Assembly: GCF_001422725.1 (NCBI RefSeq)
Contig: NZ_LMMA01000003.1
Location: forward strand, 62,001-126,000
Reading direction: 5' to 3'
DNA from: Flavobacterium sp. Leaf82
Lineage (GTDB): Bacteria; Bacteroidota; Bacteroidia; Flavobacteriales; Flavobacteriaceae
Length of the DNA: 64,000 nt
In this document: piece by piece, positions 8,617 through 17,921 of the stretch
Layout: each line of letters begins with the position of its first letter
Numbering within the stretch: the stretch's first letter is position 1
Translations under genes and position numbers: made by a program
Notes under the pieces: generated by a model
Told to the model about the DNA's origin: nothing
The model's database searches: none
Seen by the model: the letters and a program-made list of their open reading frames with translations, nothing else

Positions 8617-9972
8617 TTAATTAATCAATCCTTTTACTTCATCAAAGTTTAATCCACCGTAATTTCCTGAACTCATTAATAATAAAGCAGAATTATCCAA
8701 ATTTAAATTGAATAAATATTCTTTAAATTCAGTTGGATTTGTATAAATTATTAAATCTTCACGATTAAAAGCCGTTGCAATTTGCTCGTAAGTCACTTCC
8801 TCTAATTGTTTAATTTTTACAGCATCCGGTGAATAGAAAACAACCGCAACATCTGCATATTCTAATGCGCCTTCATATTCTTTAAGAAATTCGGCATTCA
8901 AACTACTATAAGTATGCAATTCTAAACAGGCAACTAAAGTTCTGTTTGGATATTGCTCTTTCACCGCTTTTGTAGTTGCTGCTACTTTACTTGGTGAATG
9001 TGCAAAATCTTTATAAGCAACTTTACCTTTTCCTTCGGCTATTTTTTCTAAACGCTTAGATGCACCTTTAAAACTGGCAATAGCTTCATAGAAATCAGCT
9101 TCATCAACGCCCATGTTTTGGCAAATCCATTTTGCTCCCGCAAGATTATTTAAATTATGTCCGCCAAAAACTTCAATTGGCATATCGCCTTCCGGAGTTT
9201 CTAATAATGTTACGCCGTCACTTACCGTATATTTTGGAGTGGTGTAAGCCAACTTGCGAATTGGGTTTGTAGCTGCTTCTGCAACACGTTTCACTTCAGA
9301 GTCATCTTCGTTATAAACTAAGATTCCGCCATTAGTGATTTTGGCAATAAAAATTTCGAATTGCTCAACATAATTTTCATACGTAGGAAAAACATTAATG
9401 TGATCCCAGGCAATTCCAGAAATTAAAGCAATATTAGGCTGGTATAAATGAAATTTTGGTCGTCTGTCTATAGGAGAAGATAAATACTCATCACCCTCCA
9501 GAACCATAAAATCATTTTCTTCCGTAAGATGCACCATCGTATCAAAACCTTCAAGCTGTGCTCCTACCATATAATCAACTTCAATATTATGATAATGCAT
9601 AACGTGCAAAATCATCGAAGTAATAGTTGTTTTTCCGTGAGAACCTCCAATTACAACACGCGTTTTATTTTTAGACTGCTCGTATAAAAACTCAGGATAT
9701 GAATAAATTTTCAAACCTAATTCTTGCGCTTTCAACAATTCCGGATTATCAGCTTTTGCGTGCATTCCAAGAATTATAGCATCAATATCAGCAGTGATTT
9801 TTTCAGGAAACCAACCTAACTCAGCAGGTAAAATTCCCTTTTTTTCTAATCTTGATTTTGATGGTTCAAAAATTGCATCATCACTACCTGTAACCTGATA
9901 TCCTTTGTTATGCAATGCTAATGCTAAATTGTGCATGGCACTTCCGCCTATGGCGATGAAATGTGTTTTCAT
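8617..9972 (-). CDS. mpl: UDP-N-acetylmuramate:L-alanyl-gamma-D-glutamyl-meso-diaminopimelate ligase (Mpl)
   Basis: A 451-residue Mur-ligase. The N-terminal Rossmann domain begins HFIAIGGSAMHNLALAL, the ATP-binding loop GSHGKTT is at 110-116, and the central-domain motif SGIAWDHINVFPTYENY and the C-terminal KDFAHSPSKVAAT follow in the order expected for Mpl rather than MurC. The enzyme reattaches tripeptide salvaged from old peptidoglycan to UDP-MurNAc in the cytoplasm, so it marks cell-wall recycling. It has its own terminator. Confidence 0.92.
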   Translation of the reverse strand: MKTHFIAIGGSAMHNLALALHNKGYQVTGSDDAIFEPSKSRLEKKGILPAELGWFPEKITADIDAIILGMHAKADNPELLKAQELGLKIYSYPEFLYEQSKNKTRVVIGGSHGKTTITSMILHVMHYHNIEVDYMVGAQLEGFDTMVHLTEENDFMVLEGDEYLSSPIDRRPKFHLYQPNIALISGIAWDHINVFPTYENYVEQFEIFIAKITNGGILVYNEDDSEVKRVAEAATNPIRKLAYTTPKYTVSDGVTLLETPEGDMPIEVFGGHNLNNLAGAKWICQNMGVDEADFYEAIASFKGASKRLEKIAEGKGKVAYKDFAHSPSKVAATTKAVKEQYPNRTLVACLELHTYSSLNAEFLKEYEGALEYADVAVVFYSPDAVKIKQLEEVTYEQIATAFNREDLIIYTNPTEFKEYLFNLNLDNSALLLMSSGNYGGLNFDEVKGLIN

Positions 9973-10020
9973 TTAAAATTCCAATTTTTTATCCCGAAGT
10001 TTCGGTATGAGATTTGATTA

Positions 10021-10707
10021 TTATGACTCAAATTTTCTTTTCAATTCCTGTGCCTTTTTAGGCTCTTTTAATTTATTCAAATATAAATTATATAATTTTT
10101 GAAATGTAACTTTTGATTTACCAATTTCATTGGCTTTCAAATAATTTTTCTCCGCCAATGTATATCTCTTAAAATATTCTTCGATCCTGCCTCGCGACAA
10201 ATAGCCATCAACTGGTGAAAATTGTGCTAATTCGTTGGAATAGGCAATAGCTTTCGATTCACTTCCGCCTAAAATGCCGGGTAATTGCAAATATATTTCG
10301 ATCAAAGCCCATCTTGCCTGTACGTGTTTCGGATTGAGAACAATTGCTTTTTCAAAGGCTTGTTTCATATCATCTACCATCGTAAAAGCTTTTATTTTAT
10401 TTACTTCTGTAGCTCTCATCGCCAGACAGCCACCGTATTTAAAAAAATAATCCGCTTCTGTAGGTTTTAATTCTTTTAGTTTTTTAAAATATTCAGCTCC
10501 TTTTACCCAAGCTTTTTGATGTGCTGCAATTTCTCCCAAATATTCAATTGTTTTAATATCCGAAGGTTTTGTTTTTAAAACTCCCTCGAAAAGAACTTGC
10601 GCCTCTTCATATTTTTTGGAGTGAAATAACTTCTCGCCTTTTTCAAAATTCGATTGCGACCATATTAAAATGGGCATCAACAAAAAAAAGAATAGTAGCT
10701 TTTTCAT
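10021..10707 (-). CDS. Secreted/periplasmic TPR-repeat protein
   Basis: A 228-residue protein with signal peptide KKLLFFFLLMPILIWSQS followed by tetratricopeptide repeats: FEKGEKLFHSKKYEEAQVLF (about 21-40), IEYLGEIAAHQKAWVKGAEY (about 54-73) and later repeats. The block LNPKHVQARWALIEIYLQLP near residues 120-140 fits the same solenoid. It is probably a periplasmic scaffold; partners are unknown. Its promoter box is four bases before the ATG. Confidence 0.72.
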   Translation of the reverse strand: MKKLLFFFLLMPILIWSQSNFEKGEKLFHSKKYEEAQVLFEGVLKTKPSDIKTIEYLGEIAAHQKAWVKGAEYFKKLKELKPTEADYFFKYGGCLAMRATEVNKIKAFTMVDDMKQAFEKAIVLNPKHVQARWALIEIYLQLPGILGGSESKAIAYSNELAQFSPVDGYLSRGRIEEYFKRYTLAEKNYLKANEIGKSKVTFQKLYNLYLNKLKEPKKAQELKRKFES

Positions 10708-10711
10708 GTCT

Positions 10712-10719
10712 CAAAAATA
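10712..10719 (-). promoter_or_regulatory. -7 box TATTTTTG, four bases upstream of the TPR gene
   Basis: On the minus strand TATTTTTG matches TAnnTTTG exactly and is separated from the ATG at 10707 by four bases, which predicts a leaderless or near-leaderless transcript. Confidence 0.55.
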
Positions 10720-10847
10720 AGGAAATAAAATGTCTCATTTGGTTTTATCCATAAATTAGTAATTGTTCAAAAATTATTTTATCACCTTTCTAACCTTTAT
10801 TAAAAACCAGTTCTCTATTGAGTAAGACAAAAGCCCATTTTTAAACA

Positions 10848-10882
10848 TAAAAAAACCCGACAGATTTAAATCTGTCGGGTTT
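10848..10882 (-). terminator. Terminator of the S46 peptidase gene
   Basis: A perfect palindrome with 15-base arms (AAACCCGACAGATTT and its complement, 10853-10882) is followed on the minus strand by a T run. It lies 21 bases after the S46 stop. Confidence 0.88.
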
Positions 10883-10902
10883 AATTTTAAGAATCAATAA
10901 AA

Positions 10903-13047
10903 CTATTTTGCAATAGTCAATTCATCAATAATATTTTTAGCTCCGGCGTATTTGTCAATAATCCAAAGTACATAACGAATATCTACGTTAATTGTTCTTT
11001 GCAATTTAGGATCAAAAATAACATCTCCAGCCATAGCCTCGATATTTCCGTCAAAAGCAATCCCTATTAATTCTCCTTTTCCGTTAAGAACCGGCGAACC
11101 TGAGTTTCCTCCTGTAATATCATTATCTGTTAAAAAGTTTACCGGCATATATCCATCTTTATCAGCATACTGTCCGTAATCTTTTGCTTTGTTTAATTCT
11201 AATAAACGAGCTGGTAAATCAAATTCCTGATCTCCGGCTTTATACTTTTTAACCATACTTTCCATGGTCGTATAATTGTTTATTTTAGCATCATTACGCG
11301 GATCTGCAGGCAAAGCACGAACTTTTCCGTAAGTAAGTCTCAAAGTTGAGTTAGCATCAGGATATTTAATCGCATTTAATTTTGATTCTCTTAAACCTTC
11401 AACCAATTCGCGATATGCTGTTGCAAAGCTATCATCAGATTTAATCTGATCCTCTGTTTTTGCACGGTATTTTGTCATCAAATCATTAGAAATAATATAC
11501 AAAGGATCGTGTACAATTGCTAATGGTTTAGGATTAGCCATAAATGCTAATACTTTTTCTTTAGTGGTAAAATAACTTATCTCTGTTGCTTTTGTAACAT
11601 CAGCAGTAAAATCACCATTATTTTCTGATTTCATTTTGGTAATTTGTGTACCTAAACCATATTCAGCTCCTTTAGAAGTGTACAAATTCAATTGTGCAAT
11701 TAATACATCTTTTTCAAGTGGCGCATAAAATTCACCATAAATGTTATCGATCAATGCATTAATCTTAGGCAACATCTCTGCTTTCTTAGCATCATTTTCA
11801 CTATAGTAAGCAATTAAAGCGTTTCCTAGATTTGAAGGTCCCGCTGCATAAGCTGAAGTACGTAAAAGTTGCGATAAATAGTTATCGTGCGTCGCTTTTA
11901 AATTCGTTTGTCTGTAATAATCGTTAATAGTAGGAATTACATTTTCGTATTTTTCTTTATTCGCCGGTTTAGTAGCCCACTCATAAAACTTATCTTCTTG
12001 TGCTGTTTTAACATCAACCGTTCCGGCTTTTGTTAAAGCATCAATCATTCCCTGACGGTTTTTCCAGTAATTTGCTGTCGAAGCATATTTAGACGCATAT
12101 TGCAAACGAACCGTTGCATCTTTGTCCATATATTTTTTCATTACATCCATTCCGGTTTTAGCACCTTCAACCCATGCAGGATAAGCAAATTTTATGTTTT
12201 GTTCGATTCCGCCAGCTGGCATCCAACGGTTTGTTCTTCCGGGATATCCTAAAATCATTGCAAAATCATTCTCTTTAACTCCTTTAATACTTACTGGTAA
12301 GTAATGTTTAGGCTGCAAAGGCACATTGTTTTTTGAATATTCTGCAGGATTTCCGTCTTTATCAGCATATACTCTAAACATAGAGAAATCTCCAGTTTGA
12401 CGTGGCCATTCCCAGTTATCCGTATCTCCACCAAATTTACCAACACTTTCAGGTGGCGTTCCTACTAAACGAACATCTGTATAATCCTGGTAAACGAAAT
12501 AGTAATATTCATTTCCCTGAAAGAAAGGACGAACAGAAACGGTATATTTTCCTCCTTCATTATTTTCTTTCTCAATCAAATTGATTTCTTGCTGAATGAT
12601 TTTATTTCTTTCAGTTTCTGTCATTTGATCATTTACTTTTGATAGAATTCTTTTAGAAACATCATCCATACGAACAAAGAAACGAACGTATAACGATTTT
12701 GGTTTCATCTCAGCACTTTTTTCTTTTGCCCAGAAACCATCTTTTAAATAATTTTGTTCTGCCGTAGAAAGTTCAGCAATTGCATCATATCCACAATGGT
12801 GATTGGTTAACACTAATCCGTTTTTAGAAACGATCTCAGCCGTACAACCTCCGTTAAATTGTACAATAGCATCTTTTAAACTATGGTGATTAATACTATA
12901 AATTTCTTCGGCTGTTAACTGTAAGCCCATTTTTTCCATATCTCTATGGTTCAATCTTTCGATAAACATCAAAAACCACATTCCCTCATCAGCTTTTACA
13001 GGAAAAGCCATTAAGCACATGGTTAAGAATAAAACTACTTTTTTCAT
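10903..13047 (-). CDS. S46-family dipeptidyl-peptidase (DPP7/DPP11 type)
   Basis: A 714-residue secreted protease with a signal peptide cut near residue 19 (PVKAD-EGMW). The S46 catalytic histidine lies in GLVLTNHHCGYDAI (His83/84) and the serine in the C-terminal block NDITGGNSGSPVLNGKGELI. These enzymes cut dipeptides from the N-terminus of oligopeptides in the periplasm and are typical of Bacteroidota that feed on peptides. The residue after the FD of IAFDGN is glycine, as in DPP7 rather than the arginine of acidic-specific DPP11; from this I infer a hydrophobic P1 preference. The gene is monocistronic. Confidence 0.92.
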   Translation of the reverse strand: MKKVVLFLTMCLMAFPVKADEGMWFLMFIERLNHRDMEKMGLQLTAEEIYSINHHSLKDAIVQFNGGCTAEIVSKNGLVLTNHHCGYDAIAELSTAEQNYLKDGFWAKEKSAEMKPKSLYVRFFVRMDDVSKRILSKVNDQMTETERNKIIQQEINLIEKENNEGGKYTVSVRPFFQGNEYYYFVYQDYTDVRLVGTPPESVGKFGGDTDNWEWPRQTGDFSMFRVYADKDGNPAEYSKNNVPLQPKHYLPVSIKGVKENDFAMILGYPGRTNRWMPAGGIEQNIKFAYPAWVEGAKTGMDVMKKYMDKDATVRLQYASKYASTANYWKNRQGMIDALTKAGTVDVKTAQEDKFYEWATKPANKEKYENVIPTINDYYRQTNLKATHDNYLSQLLRTSAYAAGPSNLGNALIAYYSENDAKKAEMLPKINALIDNIYGEFYAPLEKDVLIAQLNLYTSKGAEYGLGTQITKMKSENNGDFTADVTKATEISYFTTKEKVLAFMANPKPLAIVHDPLYIISNDLMTKYRAKTEDQIKSDDSFATAYRELVEGLRESKLNAIKYPDANSTLRLTYGKVRALPADPRNDAKINNYTTMESMVKKYKAGDQEFDLPARLLELNKAKDYGQYADKDGYMPVNFLTDNDITGGNSGSPVLNGKGELIGIAFDGNIEAMAGDVIFDPKLQRTINVDIRYVLWIIDKYAGAKNIIDELTIAK

Positions 13048-13363
13048 GCTATTTTTTGTTTAATTAGCGCGAATATAGGTCATTTTCGCAACAAAAGACC
13101 AATCAAACAATCAAAACCAAAATTGAAGATATCAATTTTAATACAATTTTACGAAATTCACAATTTAATAAAGAAGAAAATACATCAAAAATTACTAATA
13201 AACCAATTCATTAAACTCTTAAAATGTAAAATTAAAATAATAAAACATGTTATAACTTTCTTTTAATTGTAAAAATACACTTCTTAAATAAAACATTAAA
13301 AATAAACCATTTCTTACAAATATTAATTTCATAAGTTTGCATTCACTATTTAATTTAAACAAA
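13048..13363. other. Divergent intergenic region between S46 peptidase and barrel protein
   Basis: These 316 bases are very AT rich and hold no open frame I would trust. On the minus strand a TATATTCG box at 13070-13077, one base off consensus, is a candidate promoter for the S46 gene; on the plus strand TAAGTTTG serves the barrel gene. I see no other structure. Confidence 0.5.
13332..13339 (+). promoter_or_regulatory. -7 box TAAGTTTG of the OmpX-like gene
   Basis: TAAGTTTG matches TAnnTTTG and is 24 bases before the ATG at 13364. It overlaps an upstream in-frame TTG, which argues that the TTG is not the start codon. Confidence 0.6.
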
Positions 13364-13894
13364 ATGAAAAAATTATTATTACTTATTGTTCTATTTGTAG
13401 CAACTGTATCAAACGCACAAAAAGGTTCAATCTTTTTAGGAGGAAACGTAGGTTACTCATCAGAAAAAATTGGAGATTCTAAATCAAACAATTTCGAGTT
13501 TGCTCCCAGAGTAGGATATCAATTTGCAAATAATTGGGGTGCCGGTGTTGAAGGATCGATTCAAAATGTGGATACTGACGGATTAGCAAAAACTGAAAGA
13601 TATAAAATAGGTGGTTTTCTACGTTACATTATGCCACTTACTGACACTTTTGCTTTCTATTCAGATTTGGGAACGGGTTATCAAACCTACTCTGTAAATG
13701 ATGCCAAAGGTATGTATGCTTCTTTTACTCCTAACTTATCTATTAATGTTAAAAAAGGTCTTGCTTTAAATTTCTCTATCGGAGGAATCAACTACGATAA
13801 TGTAGATGGTCATAATGCTCCAAGACAAGAGCGTTTTAATTTCGATTTTGGAAAATCATTTAATATTGGAATTTCTAAAAATTTCGGATTGTAA
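13364..13894 (+). CDS. Outer-membrane beta-barrel protein, OmpX/OprF-like
   Basis: A 176-residue protein with signal peptide KKLLLLIVLFVATVSNAQ and then eight likely amphipathic strands (GSIFLGGNVGYSS, FAPRVGYQFANNWGAG, YKIGGFLRYIMP, FAFYSDLGTGYQ, and others), ending in the aromatic-hydrophobic strand FNIGISKNFGL. This is the small single-barrel 'outer membrane beta-barrel' family. The first ATG after the promoter box is used as start. It is monocistronic and converges on obgE. The exact function is unknown. Confidence 0.78.
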   Translation: MKKLLLLIVLFVATVSNAQKGSIFLGGNVGYSSEKIGDSKSNNFEFAPRVGYQFANNWGAGVEGSIQNVDTDGLAKTERYKIGGFLRYIMPLTDTFAFYSDLGTGYQTYSVNDAKGMYASFTPNLSINVKKGLALNFSIGGINYDNVDGHNAPRQERFNFDFGKSFNIGISKNFGL

Positions 13895-13952
13895 TTCTTT
13901 AGTTTCAATCTAATAATTAAGCCGAAACAATTTTGTTTTTTTCGTTTAAAAA

Positions 13953-13986
13953 CAAAAAACCCGACAATTAATAATTGCCGGGTTTT
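13953..13986 (-). terminator. Terminator of obgE
   Basis: On the minus strand the hairpin CCCGGCAATTA / TAATTGTCGGG (one G-U pair) is followed by six T. It lies 18 bases after the obgE stop and may also serve the convergent barrel gene. Confidence 0.8.
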
Positions 13987-14003
13987 ATATTTATTGAGAT
14001 GAT

Positions 14004-15005
14004 TTACTCGTTTAGCATTTTCCAAAGCTTATCTTTAAGATCAGTCAAACCTTGTTGGGCAACTGATGAAATAAACATGTACGGAATATCCTTGAAAGCA
14101 ACATCTAATTCAGTTTTCAATTCTGCCTTAAGTTCGTCGTCCAGCATATCACATTTTGAGATTACCAACAAACGTTCTTTATCTAACATTTCAGGATTAT
14201 ATTTGGTTAATTCGTTTACCAAAATATCATATTCTCCTTTAATATCCGGTGTATCAACGGGAACTAAAAACAACAATGTTGAGTTACGTTCGATATGACG
14301 CAGGAAATAATGTCCTAAACCTTTTCCTTCTGCTGCACCTTCAATAATTCCCGGAATATCAGCAATTACAAAAGATTGAAAATCTCTGTAAGCGACAATT
14401 CCAAGGTTTGGTTTTAAGGTTGTAAAAGGATAATCAGCAATTTTTGGTTTTGCTGAAGTCAATACAGATAATAAGGTTGATTTTCCAGCATTTGGAAAAC
14501 CTACCAATCCAACATCTGCCAGAACTTTAAGCTCCAGAATCACATCCATTTCAACTCCTGGTAAACCTGGTTGTGCGTATCTTGGCGTTTGATTGGTTGA
14601 ACTTCTAAAATGCCAGTTTCCTAATCCGCCTTTTCCACCTTTAGAAAGGATTCTTTTTTCACCGTCTTCGGTAATTTCAAATAATGTTTCTCCGGTTTCT
14701 TTATCTTTTACGACAGTCCCTAAAGGTACTTCGATAAATTTATCATCTCCATCAGCACCTGTGCTACGATCTCCTCCTCCATCTCCACCGTGACCAGCTT
14801 TTATGTGACGCGCAAATTTTAAATGAAACAATGTCCAAAGACCTTTATTTCCAACTAAATATACGTGTCCACCGCGACCACCATCACCACCGTCCGGGCC
14901 TCCTTTTTCAATAAATTTCTCTCTATGTAAATGCGTAGATCCTTTCCCTCCTTTACCGGATGAAACATATATCTTAACGTAATCTACAAAATTTCCTTCT
15001 GTCAT
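14004..15005 (-). CDS. obgE: Obg-family GTPase (ObgE/CgtA)
   Basis: A 333-residue GTPase. The glycine-rich Obg domain (about residues 5-160) begins [18 protein letters not shown] and holds the repeated GGDGG turns. The G domain has G1 GFPNAGKST (169-177), switch [10 protein letters not shown]3 DIPGIIEGA and G4 SKCD in place of NKxD, which is common in this clade. It lacks the long C-terminal OCT domain, as usual for this length. It acts in late 50S ribosome assembly and stress response. Confidence 0.95.
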   Translation of the reverse strand: MTEGNFVDYVKIYVSSGKGGKGSTHLHREKFIEKGGPDGGDGGRGGHVYLVGNKGLWTLFHLKFARHIKAGHGGDGGGDRSTGADGDDKFIEVPLGTVVKDKETGETLFEITEDGEKRILSKGGKGGLGNWHFRSSTNQTPRYAQPGLPGVEMDVILELKVLADVGLVGFPNAGKSTLLSVLTSAKPKIADYPFTTLKPNLGIVAYRDFQSFVIADIPGIIEGAAEGKGLGHYFLRHIERNSTLLFLVPVDTPDIKGEYDILVNELTKYNPEMLDKERLLVISKCDMLDDELKAELKTELDVAFKDIPYMFISSVAQQGLTDLKDKLWKMLNE

Positions 15006-15017
15006 TTTTTTTAGTGT

Positions 15018-15075
15018 TCAGTCGCAGTCTCAGTTTTCAGTGCAAACTGCGACTAAAAACTGAGACTGAAAACTA
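15018..15075. repeat. Intergenic modular inverted repeat (CAGT/ACTG units)
   Basis: The left half holds AGTCGCAGT, AGTCTCAGT and AGTTTTCAGT; the right half holds their reverse complements ACTGCGACT, ACTGAGACT and ACTGAAAACT in the same order. The best single hairpin pairs 15026-15041 with 15052-15067 at 15 of 16 positions. No T run follows on the minus strand, so it is not a classical terminator. Similar elements are at 31283-31336 and 51968-52006. Confidence 0.7.
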
Positions 15076-15086
15076 TTTTATTTTCT

Positions 15087-16361
15087 TTACTCTTTAAGTG
15101 TTTTCACCAACACTTTGTCAATCTTTACGCCATCCATATCAATGACTTCTAACACAAATTTTTGCCAGATTAATTTTTCACCTTCTTTCGGGATATGAGA
15201 AAGTTCAGTCATAATCATTCCGCTTACGGTATTTACTTCATAATCATTTGTCAATTCGTCTAACTCAAAATACGTTAGAAAATCGTGTAATGAATAATGC
15301 CCGTCTACCAGCCACGAACCATCTTCTCTTTCTATCAATTGAAATTCATCTTTATAAAAATCAGATGCGTCTCCAACTAAAGCTTCGAGAATATCATTTA
15401 AAGTAATAATTCCTTGAAAAACACCATATTCATCAGATACTAACGCATAGTGAACGCCAGTTTTCTTAAAATTCTCAAGTGCTTTGTATGCTGTTGTCTG
15501 CTCCATTAAATAAGGAGGATCTGTCATTATTGCTCCCAGATCAAAATGATCACTTTCGATATTTGCGAAAATATTTTTTAAGGTTACGATTCCAACAATA
15601 TCATCATAATTATCTCTGTAAACCGGATAAACAGTGTGTAAATCCATGAGGACAAGTTCTTTTATTTTTGCTTTATCAGCAGTAAAAGGCAACATGTCTA
15701 CTGATTTACGGTGCGTCATTAAAGAATTTACTTTTCTGTCACCAATATGAAAGACACGTTCTACAATGTCTTGTTCGATTTCCTGAACTTCTCCACCTTC
15801 AGTTCCTTCTTTTATGATTGCTTTAATTTCCTCTTCAGTAACTTTTCCGTCAGCTGAAGGTTTAATTTGCAAAACATTTAGTAAAAAATCTGTAGATGTA
15901 GTAAGCAGCCAAATAAATGGCGCCGTAATAATCGAAATAATCTTCATTGGCATTGCCACCATTTTTGCAATCGATTCCGGATAATTTAATCCGATTCGTT
16001 TTGGCAATAATTCTCCCAGAACTAATGAGAAAAATGTAAGCACTACAACTACAATCCCTACAGCTACTGAATGCGCGTATGGTTTTAAAACTGCAAATCC
16101 GCTTACAAATGTTTCAACATCTACTGTGATTTTGTCCCCACTATAAATACCGGTTAAAATCCCGATAAGGGTTATACCGATTTGTACTGTAGATAAAAAC
16201 TTATTTGGCGAATTGGCTAAATCGAGCGCTATCTTAGCACTTTTATTTCCTTTTTTTGCGGCAGTTTCGAGTCTATTTTTTCTTGCTGAAATAAGGGCAA
16301 TTTCAGACATGGAGAAAACTCCGTTTAGTAGTATTAGAAAAAATATTATTAGTATTTCCAA
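15087..16361 (-). CDS. CNNM/CBS-domain membrane protein (hemolysin C / CorC-like family)
   Basis: A 424-residue protein with an N-terminal DUF21/CNNM membrane domain of about 190 residues (start MEILIIFFLILLNGVFSMSEIALISARKNRLE, quoted in part; the NGVFSMSEIAL block is diagnostic). It is followed by two CBS domains (about 205-335, including VYPVYRDNYDDIVGIV and YALVSDEYGVFQGIITLNDI) and a C-terminal transporter-associated domain (about 345-420). Family members export Mg2+/Co2+ or affect ion tolerance; 'hemolysin' is a historical label. The 200 bases before it contain a structured element. Confidence 0.88.
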   Translation of the reverse strand: MEILIIFFLILLNGVFSMSEIALISARKNRLETAAKKGNKSAKIALDLANSPNKFLSTVQIGITLIGILTGIYSGDKITVDVETFVSGFAVLKPYAHSVAVGIVVVVLTFFSLVLGELLPKRIGLNYPESIAKMVAMPMKIISIITAPFIWLLTTSTDFLLNVLQIKPSADGKVTEEEIKAIIKEGTEGGEVQEIEQDIVERVFHIGDRKVNSLMTHRKSVDMLPFTADKAKIKELVLMDLHTVYPVYRDNYDDIVGIVTLKNIFANIESDHFDLGAIMTDPPYLMEQTTAYKALENFKKTGVHYALVSDEYGVFQGIITLNDILEALVGDASDFYKDEFQLIEREDGSWLVDGHYSLHDFLTYFELDELTNDYEVNTVSGMIMTELSHIPKEGEKLIWQKFVLEVIDMDGVKIDKVLVKTLKE

Positions 16362-16429
16362 TTTGTGGTTTATTCGTTATTGACTTGTTCGTTAAATGTA
16401 ATTTGTAACCTAAATGTTATAGCCCAGAT

Positions 16430-16560
16430 GGAAGAGAAAAGCCCAGAGCTAAAAAAACTAATTTTTCTTGCCAGAAAACAGCGACCGGAGGAAGCTCGTT
16501 TTAAGGTATAGAAAAATAGTTTTTTTAGCGAGGACTTGTAACGTACAGCTGGAAAAAGCT
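16430..16560. ncRNA. Structured intergenic element between adk and the CNNM gene
   Basis: A 19-bp stem pairs 16448-16467 (GCTAAAAAAACTA...) with 16511-16529 with a single bulged base. It is flanked by short G-rich conserved-looking segments (AGCCCAGATGGAAG before, GCGAGGACTTGTAACG and CAGCTGGAAA after), and the loop holds CGACCGGAGGAAGC. The GCGAGGACTTG word recurs in the element at 46095-46193. I infer a structured RNA or repeat element, on the plus strand as written; transcription is not shown. Flanking genes are on the minus strand. Confidence 0.45.
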
Positions 16561-16561
16561 T

Positions 16562-17134
16562 CTACAAATTATCTATAACTGACGTTAATCGCTCTGTAAT
16601 TTCTTCAATAGTTCCAATACCATTTACGGCATAAAACTTGTTTTGTTCTTTATAATATCCTATAAGTGGAGCCGTTTTCTCATTATATTCCTGATATCTC
16701 ACACGAATTTTCTCTTCGTCCTGATCATCAACTCTCCCACTTGTTTTTCCTCTTTCTAATAGACGCGCTACCAGAATTTCATCATCAGCTTCTAATGCAA
16801 TTGTTGCTGTAACACTTGACCCTATTGTTGGTAAAAATTTATCCAGTGCTTCTGCCTGATCTAAAGTTCTTGGATAACCGTCGAACAAAAAACCAGCCGT
16901 ATCCGGATGTTTGTTTACTTCATCTATTAACATTGCTGTTGTAACTTCGCAAGGAACCAATTCTCCATTGTCCATAAAAACTCTTGCTTTTTTACCTAAA
17001 TCTGTATCATTTTTTAAATTAAAACGAAAAATATCTCCTGTTGAAAGATGTGTTAATTTGTATTTTTCTTTTAAAAATTCTGCCTGAGTTCCTTTTCCTG
17101 CTCCCGGCTTTCCAAATAAAACAATATTAATCAT
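16562..17134 (-). CDS. adk: Adenylate kinase
   Basis: A 190-residue kinase of the short-LID type. It has the P-loop GKPGAGKGT at 8-16, the AMP-binding segment THLSTGDIFR, the FDGYPRTLDQAEAL motif and the LID region RGKTSGRVDDQDEEKIRVRY, which lacks zinc cysteines. It interconverts ATP, AMP and ADP in the cytoplasm. The hpt gene ends 72 bases upstream on the same strand, so a purine-salvage operon is plausible. Confidence 0.96.
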   Translation of the reverse strand: MINIVLFGKPGAGKGTQAEFLKEKYKLTHLSTGDIFRFNLKNDTDLGKKARVFMDNGELVPCEVTTAMLIDEVNKHPDTAGFLFDGYPRTLDQAEALDKFLPTIGSSVTATIALEADDEILVARLLERGKTSGRVDDQDEEKIRVRYQEYNEKTAPLIGYYKEQNKFYAVNGIGTIEEITERLTSVIDNL

Positions 17135-17206
17135 AATATGAGTGAGTGTTGTTACTTCTGTTTTTTATAAGAAGTTTTAAATGAATATATAGTTGTGTGT
17201 GTTTAA

Positions 17207-17737
17207 TTATTCTGCCAATTTATATACTTCGGATAAGTTTCTGCCTAAACCATCGTAATCTAATCCGTAACCAACGATGAATTTATTTGGAATCCTGATT
17301 CCGATATAATCTATTTTAATATCTTTTTTATACGCCTCCGGTTTAAAAAACAATGTAGCAACTTTAAAATGCTTTACATTTTGTGCTTTAAATAAATGTT
17401 TCAATTCTTCGATTGTGTTTCCGGTATCGATAATATCTTCTATGATAATTACGGTTCTGCCTGATAAATCCTGATTAATACCAATTAATTCTTTTACGGT
17501 ATTGGTAGTTTCAGTTCCTTCATATGATGCCATTTTGATAAATGAAACCTCACAAGGACTTTTATATTTCTTAAGAAAATCAGCAACGACCATAAATGCA
17601 CCATTCAAAACACCAATAAAAATTGGGGTATCGTCGCCAAAATCATCTTCTACTTGTGCAACTAATTTAGTTAAAGCAAAATCAATTTCTTTGGCCGAAA
17701 TAAACGGAACAAATTGTTTATCGTGAAGTTGTATCAT
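17207..17737 (-). CDS. hpt: Hypoxanthine phosphoribosyltransferase
   Basis: A 176-residue type I phosphoribosyltransferase with the PRPP motif VIIIEDIIDTGNTIEEL and the substrate segments FIGVLNGAFMV, FIKMASYEGT and FIVGYGLDYDGLGRNL, all diagnostic of Hpt. It salvages hypoxanthine and guanine with PRPP. I start at the ATG at 17737 because it lies 24 bases after a good promoter box; longer in-frame starts would run into that box. The next gene on this strand is adk. Confidence 0.93.
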   Translation of the reverse strand: MIQLHDKQFVPFISAKEIDFALTKLVAQVEDDFGDDTPIFIGVLNGAFMVVADFLKKYKSPCEVSFIKMASYEGTETTNTVKELIGINQDLSGRTVIIIEDIIDTGNTIEELKHLFKAQNVKHFKVATLFFKPEAYKKDIKIDYIGIRIPNKFIVGYGLDYDGLGRNLSEVYKLAE

Positions 17738-17761
17738 TATTTTTATGTTTAAAATAATGGG

Positions 17762-17769
17762 CAAAGATA
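17762..17769 (-). promoter_or_regulatory. -7 box TATCTTTG of hpt-adk
   Basis: The minus strand reads TATCTTTG, an exact TAnnTTTG match, 24 bases upstream of the hpt ATG. Confidence 0.6.
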
Positions 17770-17921
17770 CAGAATTAGAACTAAACTGTAAGTATCAAAA
17801 TAGGCTGGACACATATTTTTTTGAGAATGTTAAATATCACTTAATATTTACAAATCTTTTCTTGCAACTATTTTTAAATTTAGTAAATTGTTGTACTATA
17901 AACCATTAACCCCGAATACAA

